From Myxococcales bacterium (GTDB taxonomy: Bacteria > Myxococcota_A > Bradymonadia > REDH01): DNA of 64,000 nt. The first letter of the stretch is position 1; each line of letters starts with the position of its first letter. The notes under the pieces are model-generated. The model was given only the letters and a program-made list of their open reading frames with translations. It did not search any database and had not been told where the DNA came from. The position numbers and the translations under genes were made by a program. The stretch covers positions 62,001 through 126,000 of the forward strand of contig JACKDJ010000008.1 of the NCBI GenBank assembly GCA_020633625.1. The letters are read 5' to 3'. Positions 8,356-15,744 of this stretch are shown piece by piece.

Positions 8356-9271
8356 AGCCGGGCCACGGGTCGGTGAAGCGGACGGCGTCCGGCCCTGCGC
8401 GTTCGAACCGCGCAACCCGGAACTCGAGGCCGTCGTCGGCGAGGCGTTCGTTAAGCCACGTGAGAGGTGACCGTTCGAGCGCGAACACCAAGGGGTGCAG
8501 CTCCTCGGCGAGCAGCCACATGACGGTGCGCTCCGCATTCCGAGCAGCACGGGCCCCGTCCCACTCCTCGGACCACGCCGCCGTCGGGTGCTCCGCGAAG
8601 CGTCGCAGGAGCTGCGCGTAGGTGAACGCCTCGGGGAGGATGCCCACGGTCGCATTGCCCTGGACCTTGAGCTCGACGAGGTGGAGCGTGCGCGACGCCT
8701 CATCGAACGACCAAAGGTCCGCCTGCGCGCCGTTGCCGGGGAAGAGGCGCGTATCCCTGGACTTCACGCCGTCGAAGAGCCCCAGCGGGAACTGCCGCTG
8801 CAGCGGCCCCATCGGGGTGTTCGCGTGCCCGGTGAGCAACACCTCCATCTGGTGCTCGGCAGTGCCTGCGTCGCCCGACGCCGCTCGTGGCCCAAGGGGC
8901 GCGTTCATGACCGCACCGTCAGGGATGCGCCAGGGCGCGATGCCTTCGACGCGGACGCGATCCCCGAGGGCACTGGAGAGTTCGGTCAGCATGAACCGGG
9001 CGCGCCTGGCGTGGGGGCCGTCCGGCACCGGGCCGTCGATCTCGATGACCGTGTTCAGGCGCTCGCCTCCCGCGACCTCGAACCAGTAGCACAGAGCCAA
9101 CGCGTACCAGGGGACCGACGGGCCCAGGGTCTGGATGTTCTTGCCAACCGCGGTTCCCGGCAGCCGGGCGTGCAGCTCATCTCCCCGCAACGTCCACTCC
9201 GCGGCGCTGGGCAACCGGATGCTCTGCCGGCTGAGGTGGCGGCGAACAGTCTTCAAGACGACGTCGATCAT
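8354..9271 (-). CDS. PD-(D/E)XK nuclease-like protein, third gene of accessory operon
   Basis: 305 residues from the ATG at 9271, which overlaps the upstream gene's TGA by 4 bases. The probable catalytic core is QADLWSFDEASRTLHLVELK (Asp185, Glu200, Lys202), followed by a helix beginning EAFTYAQLLRRF, the classic pattern of a PD-(D/E)XK fold. The N-terminal 180 residues contain PWYALALCYWFEVAGG and a segment with repeated Arg but no family I recognise. Translational coupling to another nuclease-like protein and a membrane protein suggests they work together, probably on nucleic acid. No methylase is nearby, so it is not a standard restriction-modification set. Confidence 0.55.
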   Translation of the reverse strand: MIDVVLKTVRRHLSRQSIRLPSAAEWTLRGDELHARLPGTAVGKNIQTLGPSVPWYALALCYWFEVAGGERLNTVIEIDGPVPDGPHARRARFMLTELSSALGDRVRVEGIAPWRIPDGAVMNAPLGPRAASGDAGTAEHQMEVLLTGHANTPMGPLQRQFPLGLFDGVKSRDTRLFPGNGAQADLWSFDEASRTLHLVELKVQGNATVGILPEAFTYAQLLRRFAEHPTAAWSEEWDGARAARNAERTVMWLLAEELHPLVFALERSPLTWLNERLADDGLEFRVARFERAGPDAVRFTDPWPG

Positions 9272-10269
9272 AGTCCGTAGCGCTCCCGCATGTAGCTTGC
9301 CCACAGGGGCCACGCGTCGTCACCGGCGCGAATCATCTGGCCCGCCGGCAAGCTCACGATCCGCCCGGAGTCTGCGACGGTGGTGCGGTAGTGCTCCCAG
9401 TGGGGGAGCACGTCGGGGTTGTCATCGTGGTGAACGAGAACCAGCCACGCCTCGTCGATGCCGCCGTCCGCTTCCAGAGCGAGCGCGAGAGCGTGTTGGC
9501 GCATCGGTTGTTGGCGGTCGCCTGCGAACGGACAGGGACCATCGGAGCTGCCGGGGAAGGCCTGCGCGACCGATCCGAAGGCCCGGTCGAAGATCTCCCA
9601 GTACCGGCGGTTCCGTGCCTTCCCATAGGGCCGGGTCAGGTAGCACGCGGTCGGCTCCGCCAAGAACGTGGCGGCCGATTCGCACACATCTCGCCGTCGG
9701 TTCCCGCGACTCTCCCGCCCCCCACATGGCGTGAAGCCGCCTTCCGAGAGTTTCACCTCCAGGAGAATAGCGACCGAGCGGCTGTCGGCGCGAGTTCCCC
9801 AGACGACCGCGTCGATGGCGCTCGAGGACTCGTCCTCTCTGGGCGAATCTCCGTCGATCTCCGCCAGGTACCGTCCCGGTGGCACCCACTCGATGTCGAC
9901 GCGATCGACACGTACGTCATCGAATCGGGCGCCCAACGCCGCAACGACCCACGACCCGGCGTCCGGGGGTAGGAAGAGGTTGAACGCGAAGACCATCGAG
10001 CTGTGCAACGCCGCGGCGTGCGAATGCAGCCGGATCCCCTTCTCCGCGACCAGGTTGAGGGCCCGCTCGCGGAGCTCGGGGTGCACGCCGTCGGTCCAAT
10101 GATCCCACAGCGGCGAAACCCGCACGCTTGGGTCATCGTGCTCCGCCCGAGCCCGGTAGCGAAGGCAGTGTCCGAGGAGTTGGCGGGCGAAGGCCGTCGG
10201 TTCGAACCCCGCTCTACCGCGTCTCCTCGTGCCACGCGGCCGACTGCCAGCGCCGGAGTCGCGAGGCAC
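9268..10269 (-). CDS. Restriction-endonuclease-like protein (PGN_0703-like)
   Basis: 333 residues from a GTG that overlaps the preceding TAG (TAGTG), with GGGAG six bases before. A likely nuclease centre is AIDAVVWGTRADSRSVAILL followed by EVKLSE (Asp153, Glu171, Lys173), then CGGRESRGN, resembling the PGN_0703 family of putative restriction endonucleases. SSMVFAFNLFLPPD (about 90-103) and LVHHDDNPDVLPHWEHY fit the same family. The first 30 residues are Arg-rich and may not be conserved, so the true start could be later. Second gene of a three-gene operon; no methyltransferase partner is present. Confidence 0.55.
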   Translation of the reverse strand: MPRDSGAGSRPRGTRRRGRAGFEPTAFARQLLGHCLRYRARAEHDDPSVRVSPLWDHWTDGVHPELRERALNLVAEKGIRLHSHAAALHSSMVFAFNLFLPPDAGSWVVAALGARFDDVRVDRVDIEWVPPGRYLAEIDGDSPREDESSSAIDAVVWGTRADSRSVAILLEVKLSEGGFTPCGGRESRGNRRRDVCESAATFLAEPTACYLTRPYGKARNRRYWEIFDRAFGSVAQAFPGSSDGPCPFAGDRQQPMRQHALALALEADGGIDEAWLVLVHHDDNPDVLPHWEHYRTTVADSGRIVSLPAGQMIRAGDDAWPLWASYMRERYGL

Positions 10270-10994
10270 TACCGGCTCCCAGCGTCCGGCGGAGCCGAGT
10301 TCGCGTCCGCCGGACCCTCGGGGAGCGCAAGTACGGCCTGATGGGCCGCGGCCATGACGCGCTCCGCTGCTCGCCGAAACCGCCTGGCGCCCATCGCCTC
10401 CTCGTCGAAGTCGACCGCGATCGCCGTCCTGCCCTTGACGTCGTCGATCACCTCGTGGGGGAGGGCGTCGCGGCCCAGCCGCTCCAGTTCCCGCAGAACC
10501 GCATCTTTCACGGCGCGTCGAGCGTCATCTTCCGGCGTTCCGTCTCGGCCAAGGATGACCAGGTTCAGTTTCGACACGGTGATCGCGACCACGCCCTCGG
10601 AGAGTGGTGAGACCGGAACGAACGATGCCCGACGCCTCCCCGTGCTGGCCTGGTGGAAGAGGTACCGACCGCCCTTCGCACCAGCCTCCGGGTTGTAGCC
10701 TTGCCTGTCGTACTTGGGGCCTTGAAGCTGCGACGGATACGCGGACTGAACGGTTCGGACGGCGTCCTCGCCGGCCCGAAGGAACCGTTGCCCAGGCGCG
10801 AGGTCGGTCCGAACCAGGCGCGCGGCGAAGAAAGCGGCGAAGACCGGGACCAGGGCGCCGCTGACGTCCTTCAGTGCGTCGGCAAGTGTCTCCCCGGAGA
10901 TCCCGCGATACATCAGCCCCCACGCCACAGCGAACACGACGAGGAGGGCGGCTCCCCACTTCTCGAGCGCTTCTCGAATCCTCTCTGCGTCCAT
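10269..10994 (-). CDS. Small membrane protein, first gene of nuclease operon
   Basis: 241 residues from the ATG at 10994, chosen for GGGAG just upstream; a longer reading frame exists but lacks a ribosome site. An N-terminal amphipathic helix (ERIREALEKWG) leads into two hydrophobic segments, LLVVFAVAWGLMYRGI (about 15-30) and GALVPVFAAFFAARLV (about 44-59). A cytoplasmic, strand-rich domain follows, including VVAITVSKLNLVILGRDG. Family not recognised. Because it is coupled to two nuclease-like genes it could be a membrane-tethered sensor or effector. It has no pore-like or enzymatic motif that I can point to. Confidence 0.55.
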   Translation of the reverse strand: MDAERIREALEKWGAALLVVFAVAWGLMYRGISGETLADALKDVSGALVPVFAAFFAARLVRTDLAPGQRFLRAGEDAVRTVQSAYPSQLQGPKYDRQGYNPEAGAKGGRYLFHQASTGRRRASFVPVSPLSEGVVAITVSKLNLVILGRDGTPEDDARRAVKDAVLRELERLGRDALPHEVIDDVKGRTAIAVDFDEEAMGARRFRRAAERVMAAAHQAVLALPEGPADANSAPPDAGSR

Positions 10995-11500
10995 CGCCGC
11001 TCCCGGTCCATGCCGCGCGTGCCGCAGCATCCGCGCGGCTGCCTCGCCTGTAACACACGCAACGACGCGGATCCCGTGTGCCGAGCTAAGAGGGCGGCTC
11101 AGGACGACTCGGGCACCATCGACTTCCCATCCCGGCTCGACCACTCCTTGATGTCAGCGTTTACTCCGAAGCAGCACTGCTTCGGGCCATGCCCGGTGAT
11201 TGCTGCAACACAGCGGAAGTGGCTCCTCGGGCTTCCGGCCGCGGCCGCGATACTGGCCCTGGTTGCTCCGTCGTCGCTGCCGCTCCCGGCTCTGCTTGGG
11301 ATCCCGTGGGGTGGCGAGTTCATCGGGTCCGTGGTGAGTCGCCACGGAGTTCGGCTGACGCGGGTCTGCCTCGAACCCACGTCGCTGCGGTTCGAGGCCC
11401 ACACGCCGTGCCGGTCGGAGGGTCAGAGACACCTCTCTTCCCGTCTGTGCGAACGGACGATCGTGGAGTTCCCGCACGAGAGCCTCGTGCGGGTTGCCCG
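10995..11500. other. Accessory-island stretch with no supported gene
   Basis: Reading frames exist on both strands but none has convincing amino-acid composition or a recognisable motif. One possible 145-codon frame on the plus strand (start 11151) has no clear ribosome site. The promoter of the minus-strand nuclease operon must lie in the first part of this stretch. Confidence 0.5.
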
Positions 11501-11824
11501 TCACGCGGACGGGATTGAACTCTCGTCGGGGCACGTGTCGTCGCCTCCGACTGCCAGCTTGGCATTGGACCGGCGGACGAGTTCCTGAAACCAGATGGCG
11601 GCGACCGCCATCAGGCGCTCGTGGGCCGCACTGGATTCGCCGGTGTGCGTCAACCGGGCGGCGAGGGCCGCGAGGTGGGTGCCCACGTCCCGAACGCGCC
11701 ATTCCACGAGCTCGGCGCCCCGGTCGGAGAGCATGCGGTCTCGGATCCACGTGACGCCGAGCCGCGCCCCGGTGTCTTGAAGCCGCTCGCACGACCAGGA
11801 ATCCCAGCGCTCGGTCGCCCCCAT
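11501..11824 (-). CDS. Small hypothetical protein, uncertain
   Basis: 107 codons from an ATG at 11824 (a longer start at 11848 is possible). Composition is protein-like: a helical middle (LSDRGAELVEWRVRDVG, then LAALAARLTHTGESSAAHE) and a motif-free C-terminus. I recognise no family. It lies among decayed sequence in the right part of the island, so it may itself be a fragment. Confidence 0.3.
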   Translation of the reverse strand: MGATERWDSWSCERLQDTGARLGVTWIRDRMLSDRGAELVEWRVRDVGTHLAALAARLTHTGESSAAHERLMAVAAIWFQELVRRSNAKLAVGGDDTCPDESSIPSA

Positions 11825-11894
11825 GGAAAGTCCGCCGGTGGACGGCACGTGGTGCCCCGCGCGTTCGCCTCGGTCTGCAGCAGGTGCGAGAGAT

Positions 11895-12261
11895 CTAGAC
11901 AGATTCGACCCCTGGCGCGTCGCTGGCGGACGCGAGGAACTCCCAAACGTTCACCTCGCCCGGATGCCAGTCGATCGGAGGCCACCCGGATTCTTCGCCA
12001 GTACTGCTGGTGGTACTCGTCCTCGTCGACAACACCGAGACACCTCGTGGACGCAGCGTACGCCGCGCTCGAGGGCGGCGCAGAGCGCGGCAAACCTTCG
12101 TAGTCCCACGATGAACGCGACGCTGTCCTGAATCGCGCGGCGGCGCCCGATCAGCATGGCGTGCGCGTACGGGCCGCGATTCGTCAAGCCGTCCCGTCGT
12201 TCGACCGGCTGGTCCGGCTGGTCGCCGCTGCACTCCGCTAGCCGAATCCCGCAGCACCACA
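11895..12261 (-). pseudogene. Decayed gene fragment at right end of island
   Basis: Protein-like sequence is spread over three frames. One frame reads AMLIGRRRAIQDSVAFIVGL and ALERGVRCVHEVSR, another LGVVDEDEYHQQYW, and the third SGWPPIDWHPGEVNVWEF to a TAG at 11895-11897. At least two frameshifts are needed to join them. No family recognised. It abuts the right-hand direct repeat, as expected for debris at an island edge. Confidence 0.4.
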
Positions 12262-12287
12262 GGCGCAAGTCGAACGCTCGCGCGACG
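12262..12287 (+). repeat. Right island-boundary direct repeat
   Basis: Second copy of the 26-nt repeat, 84 bases before menB. It differs from the left copy only at position 16 (C for T), and similarity stops at both edges. Confidence 0.65.
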
Positions 12288-12370
12288 CGACCCCGCCGCG
12301 GCGTGCTTGTGTCGCGTGCCGCCGTCCGACTACCACCCGTGCCAGCGAACCCACGACACCCGAGGCCGCC

Positions 12371-13261
12371 ATGATCTCACCGCTGTTCGACCCCGCCCGC
12401 TGGACCGAAGTCCCCGGCTTCGACTTCACCGACATCACGTACCACCGCTGCGTCGACCACGGCACCGTCCGGATCGCGTTCAGCCGCCCCGAGGTCCGCA
12501 ACGCCTTTCGTCCCAACACCGTCGACGAGCTCTACCGCGCGCTCGACCACGCCCGGATGTGGTCCGACGTCGGCTGCGTCCTGATCACCGGGAACGGGCC
12601 GTCGCCGCGCGACGGCGGCTGGGCCTTCTGCTCCGGCGGCGATCAGCGCATCCGCGGTCGCGACGGCTACAAGTACGAGGGGAGCGAAGGCGTCGACGCC
12701 GCCCGACTCGGCCGCTTGCACATCCTCGAGGTGCAGCGCCTCATCCGCTTCATGCCAAAGATCGTCATCGCCGTCGTGAACGGCTGGGCCGCCGGCGGAG
12801 GCCACAGCCTCCACGTCGTCTGCGACCTCACCCTCGCGTCGCGCCAGCACGGAATGTTCAAGCAGACCGACCCCGACGTCGCTTCGTTCGACTCCGGCTA
12901 TGGCTCCGCGCTCCTCGCGCGCCAGGTCGGCCAGAAGCTCGCGCGCGAGATCTTCTTCATCGGCGCCGACATCACCGCCGAGCGGGCCGCCCAGATGGGC
13001 ATGGTCAACGCCGTCGTCGACCACGAAGACCTCGAGCGCGTCGCCCTCGAGTGGGCCGCCGCCATCAACTCGAAGAGCCCCACCGCCATGCGCATGCTCA
13101 AGTTCGGCTTCAACATGATCGACGACGGCATGGTCGGACAGCAGCTCTTCGCCGGTGAGGCCACACGGCTCGCCTACGGCACAGACGAGGCCCGCGAAGG
13201 CCGCGACTCGTTCCTGGAGAAGCGGCCGCGCGACTACAGCCGCTTTCCGTGGCACTTCTGA
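12371..13261 (+). CDS. menB: 1,4-dihydroxy-2-naphthoyl-CoA synthase
   Basis: 296 residues of the crotonase fold. MenB closes the second aromatic ring of menaquinone, turning o-succinylbenzoyl-CoA into DHNA-CoA in the cytoplasm. Diagnostic features: the N-terminal FDFTDITYHR, RPEVRNAFRP, oxyanion-hole loop WAFCSGGDQRIRG, VNGWAAGGGHSL, the MenB-specific TDPDVASFDSGYGSALLARQ and the C-terminal FLEKRPRDYSRFPW. Length is normal for the family. A GAGG ribosome site precedes the ATG. No other men genes are in the window, so the pathway is dispersed. Its upstream region contains the right boundary of the accessory island. Confidence 0.95.
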   Translation: MISPLFDPARWTEVPGFDFTDITYHRCVDHGTVRIAFSRPEVRNAFRPNTVDELYRALDHARMWSDVGCVLITGNGPSPRDGGWAFCSGGDQRIRGRDGYKYEGSEGVDAARLGRLHILEVQRLIRFMPKIVIAVVNGWAAGGGHSLHVVCDLTLASRQHGMFKQTDPDVASFDSGYGSALLARQVGQKLAREIFFIGADITAERAAQMGMVNAVVDHEDLERVALEWAAAINSKSPTAMRMLKFGFNMIDDGMVGQQLFAGEATRLAYGTDEAREGRDSFLEKRPRDYSRFPWHF

Positions 13262-13286
13262 GCACGAAGATCGAATAGTGCAGAAA

Positions 13287-13316
13287 ATGGCACTTTGCTG
13301 TTGCGCGAAGTGCCAT
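13287..13316. promoter_or_regulatory. Inverted repeat, probable operator for the adjacent regulator
   Basis: ATGGCACTT and AAGTGCCAT form a perfect 9-bp inverted repeat with a 12-base spacer, 20 bases before the start of an HTH protein gene. Spacing and position suit autoregulation. It could also fold as an RNA hairpin and act as the menB terminator, though there is no T-run. Confidence 0.45.
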
Positions 13317-13336
13317 CGGTGGCTATTTGTGTCGTC

Positions 13337-14107
13337 ATGGAACACGACGACGACATCACATCCGGCGAGCTGACCCAGCGGGTCGTCTACGCCCTCTTGC
13401 ACCCCCCCGTCCGAGTCGCGAACGCGCTCGGTCTCTCGCTTCGGCAGCTCTCCGAGCTCGTCGAGACGGCGTACTTCCAGGAAGTGCGCGCCGAGGGGGC
13501 GACACTCGATGCTGCGGCCGAGCGCCTCGGAATCAGCCGTCGCACAGCGTCTCGGCTGGCGACGCAGCTCCGCGAGCGGTTTCTGCTGCCGGAGCTGCGG
13601 CACAACCTGCCGCGCAGGCTGGAGTTCATGCTCAGCGCCGAGCCGCTGAGCGCGACGCGGCTCAAGCAACTCCTCGCAGACGTCGACGGCGACGACATCG
13701 ACGCTGCGCTCGCCGCGCTCGTCGAGGAGGGCCGCGTCGAGCTCGTGGCCGGGCGAACGCCGACGTATCGGCCAGCGGCCGCCGTCCGCAAGCTCCAGCG
13801 CGACACATGGGTCAAGCGGATCGGCGGCCTTACGAGCCTCGCCGGGAACGTCGCCGACGCGGCCTATGGCCGCTTCTTCAAGGACGACCCGCGCTCGTTT
13901 GCACGAACGCTCAGCTTTCGCGTCGCTGCCGGCGCGGAGGCTCGGCTCACCGCGTGGTACGAGTCGGCGCTGCTGCCGATGGTCGTCGCAGCGGACCAAG
14001 AAGCAGATGAAGTGGGAGAAGCGACGTCCATGCAGCTCTCGCTGTGCTGGGCGCCATACGAGCTGATCAGGGAGCCCCATACGGGGGAAACGGAGGGAGC
14101 AGAATGA
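13337..14107 (+). CDS. HTH-type regulator coupled to a Kazal-like lipoprotein
   Basis: 256 residues from the ATG at 13337; an upstream in-frame start would run through the inverted repeat. A helix-turn-helix is visible at about residues 56-77 (TLDAAAERLGISRRTASRLA), followed by a segment resembling a second winged-helix (SATRLKQLLADVDGDDIDAA) and a helical C-terminal half that may bind a ligand or dimerise. It shares an ATGA overlap with the secreted Cys-rich protein, so the two are made together. This looks like a transcription factor that controls its own operon. The family is not certain. Confidence 0.6.
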   Translation: MEHDDDITSGELTQRVVYALLHPPVRVANALGLSLRQLSELVETAYFQEVRAEGATLDAAAERLGISRRTASRLATQLRERFLLPELRHNLPRRLEFMLSAEPLSATRLKQLLADVDGDDIDAALAALVEEGRVELVAGRTPTYRPAAAVRKLQRDTWVKRIGGLTSLAGNVADAAYGRFFKDDPRSFARTLSFRVAAGAEARLTAWYESALLPMVVAADQEADEVGEATSMQLSLCWAPYELIREPHTGETEGAE

Positions 14108-15630
14108 ACGTGCGTGTGTTGTTCGGGATGATGATGGCGGGCGCGGTTGGGTGCGGCACGGCTGCCGAGAACGCGTCGGATCTGTGTGGCGCAGACGACG
14201 TGTTTGCGCTCGCGGGTGCGAACTACTGTGTCGTGATCGAAGAGGGATTCCTCGAGGCGGACTGCCCCGACGACTTCCCGTTCGGACGCGACTTCGACGG
14301 CGTGATCGTCTGCGGCGAGGAAGAGCCGCCAGACGAGGCGCGCGACGAGCTCGTCGAGCGCGGGCTCCTCGACCCCGTCTGCGAAGACGACCCTGCGACC
14401 GGCCGCCACTACGTGGCTGTCGGCGCGGCCTGCGACGTGGTCGACCTGTCGTGCGGCGATGAGGAGGAGCCGTTCCGCGACGACTGCGGGTGCGGCTGCC
14501 AGACGGTCGGCGAGTGCGAAGAGGGGGCGACCCGCACCGAAGACTGCAACACCTGCTCCTGCGTCGGCGGCATGTGGGCCTGCACGGGGCTCGCATGCGA
14601 GTGCTCTGCCGGACAGACGCAGCCCTACCGCTGCGACACGGAGTGCACGTGCGCGTCCGGCACTTGGGACTGCCCGGACGTCACATGCCCTCTCGAGGAG
14701 TGCCTCGCAGAGTGCGGCGACGGCTGCCCGGCGCCCGAGTTCCAGCCGTGCGGTGCCGACGGCGAGCTCTACTGCAACGAGTGCGAGATGAGCTGCCACG
14801 GCGTCGAGCCGGCCGCCGACCGCAGCGTGTGCTCCTCGCTCGAGACGTGCCTCGAGGAGTGTGGCGTGGGCTGCCCCGCGCCCGAGTTCCAGCTCTGCGG
14901 TGTCGATGGCGAGCTCTACTGCACCGACTGCACGATGGCGTGCTACGGCGTCGAGCTCGCGAGTGATGCTACGCTGTGCGACGACAGGCGCGACTGCGAG
15001 GCGGGCGACCTCTACGACGGGCCGTGCGGTCCCCAGTTCAGCTGCGTCGACGGCGCATGGGTCGGCCCGGAGACCTGCGAGCCCTACGACTGCGGGATGG
15101 ACTGCCTCGAGGCCGGCGGGAGCGTGTGCGGCGAGAACGGCAACATCTACGTCACCGACTGCTGGCGCCGCTGCTACGGCGTCCCGGTCGCCGACTCGTC
15201 TGACGTCTGCGAGCCCGACATCGGCATCTGCGACATCTCGGACTCGCTGCCGACCGAGATCGACTGGGCGCTGGTAGAGCTCCCCGACACCTGCTCGCCA
15301 CCCATGGACTCGTTCGAGGAGGTCCGCATCGTGACCGACGAGACCGCGCTGCTCGCGGCCTTCGAATGCTGGGAGGGGACCGTCACCGGCATCGACTGGG
15401 ACACACAGCGCGTGGCGGTCGTCTCGTACTTCCAGCGCACGACGATGACGGTGATGGGTGCATACGACGAGGCGGGGCGGATCCGCATCCAGCTCGCCGC
15501 GGAAGCATACTGCGGCGGCGCCGCGCCGCCGACGGCCCTCGCCGCCGTCGCGATCCCGGCCGGCGACGCCGAGGTGTTCACTACGCCGTGCGGCTACGGC
15601 TCCTGCCCCATCGGGCCGCCGGTCCCTTAG
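14104..15630 (+). CDS. Cys-rich lipoprotein with three Kazal-like repeats
   Basis: 508 residues. Signal peptide ends AGAVGC, so it is probably a lipoprotein. After an acidic, Cys-containing region come three repeats of Kazal type, starting near residues 200, 249 and 330. The first two share CPAPEF..CG.DGELYC..C...C.GVE and the third has VCGENGNIYVTDC. Kazal domains are serine-protease inhibitors in eukaryotes and in some bacteria. The last 130 residues form a separate domain (VTGIDWDTQRVAVVSYFQR) seen in myxobacterial lipoproteins and possibly similar to PrcB. Translationally coupled to the HTH protein. A protective or anti-protease role is inference. Confidence 0.65.
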   Translation: MNVRVLFGMMMAGAVGCGTAAENASDLCGADDVFALAGANYCVVIEEGFLEADCPDDFPFGRDFDGVIVCGEEEPPDEARDELVERGLLDPVCEDDPATGRHYVAVGAACDVVDLSCGDEEEPFRDDCGCGCQTVGECEEGATRTEDCNTCSCVGGMWACTGLACECSAGQTQPYRCDTECTCASGTWDCPDVTCPLEECLAECGDGCPAPEFQPCGADGELYCNECEMSCHGVEPAADRSVCSSLETCLEECGVGCPAPEFQLCGVDGELYCTDCTMACYGVELASDATLCDDRRDCEAGDLYDGPCGPQFSCVDGAWVGPETCEPYDCGMDCLEAGGSVCGENGNIYVTDCWRRCYGVPVADSSDVCEPDIGICDISDSLPTEIDWALVELPDTCSPPMDSFEEVRIVTDETALLAAFECWEGTVTGIDWDTQRVAVVSYFQRTTMTVMGAYDEAGRIRIQLAAEAYCGGAAPPTALAAVAIPAGDAEVFTTPCGYGSCPIGPPVP

Positions 15631-15650
15631 CGCCGGACCCGGCCTTCTCG

Positions 15651-15698
15651 CGCGAGCGGCGCGTCACCCCGGCGGTGGCCGCCGCTCGCGGTCGTTTT
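15651..15698 (+). terminator. Rho-independent terminator after the Kazal-like lipoprotein gene
   Basis: An 11-bp perfect stem CGCGAGCGGCG/CGCCGCTCGCG (15651-15661 and 15680-15690) with an 18-nt loop, followed within four bases by TTTT. It lies between convergent genes. Confidence 0.6.
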
Positions 15699-15744
15699 GG
15701 CACCGCTGCGCCAAGGGCGGACCGCGTGGCGCCGCCACTTCCGA

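Larger units (their letters stand above)
4306..12287. other. Accessory (defence) island bounded by 26-nt direct repeats
   Basis: A 26-nt sequence starting GGCGCAAGTCGAACG occurs at 4306-4331 and, in the same orientation with one mismatch, at 12262-12287. Outside the repeats lie an M48 protease start (4239, minus) and menB (12371, plus). Removing one repeat and everything between would leave an ordinary divergent intergenic region of about 175 bases. Inside are only mobile, defence-like or decayed genes, several with visibly less GC-biased codons than the flanks. No integrase gene is present, so how the island moved is unknown. Confidence 0.6.

Noticed and set aside
10199..10210. GGTTCGAACC, a tRNA T-loop-like sequence (island attachment in a tRNA gene?)
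   Set aside because: The surrounding bases do not form a T-stem or the other tRNA arms on either strand, and the sequence lies within the coding frame of the PGN_0703-like gene.
11151..11588. Plus-strand reading frame of 145 codons with a hydrophobic start
   Set aside because: No ribosome site, no recognisable motif and unlikely composition in the second half; probably a chance open frame in GC-rich DNA.
13288..13304. TGGCAC...TTGC, resembling a sigma-54 promoter
   Set aside because: The GG and GC elements are 12 bases apart, not the required 10, and the sequence is better explained as one arm of a 9-bp inverted repeat.
12377..14596. 739-codon minus-strand open frame opposite menB, the HTH gene and the Kazal-like gene
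   Set aside because: Shadow of real plus-strand genes with an Arg-rich translation and no motif.
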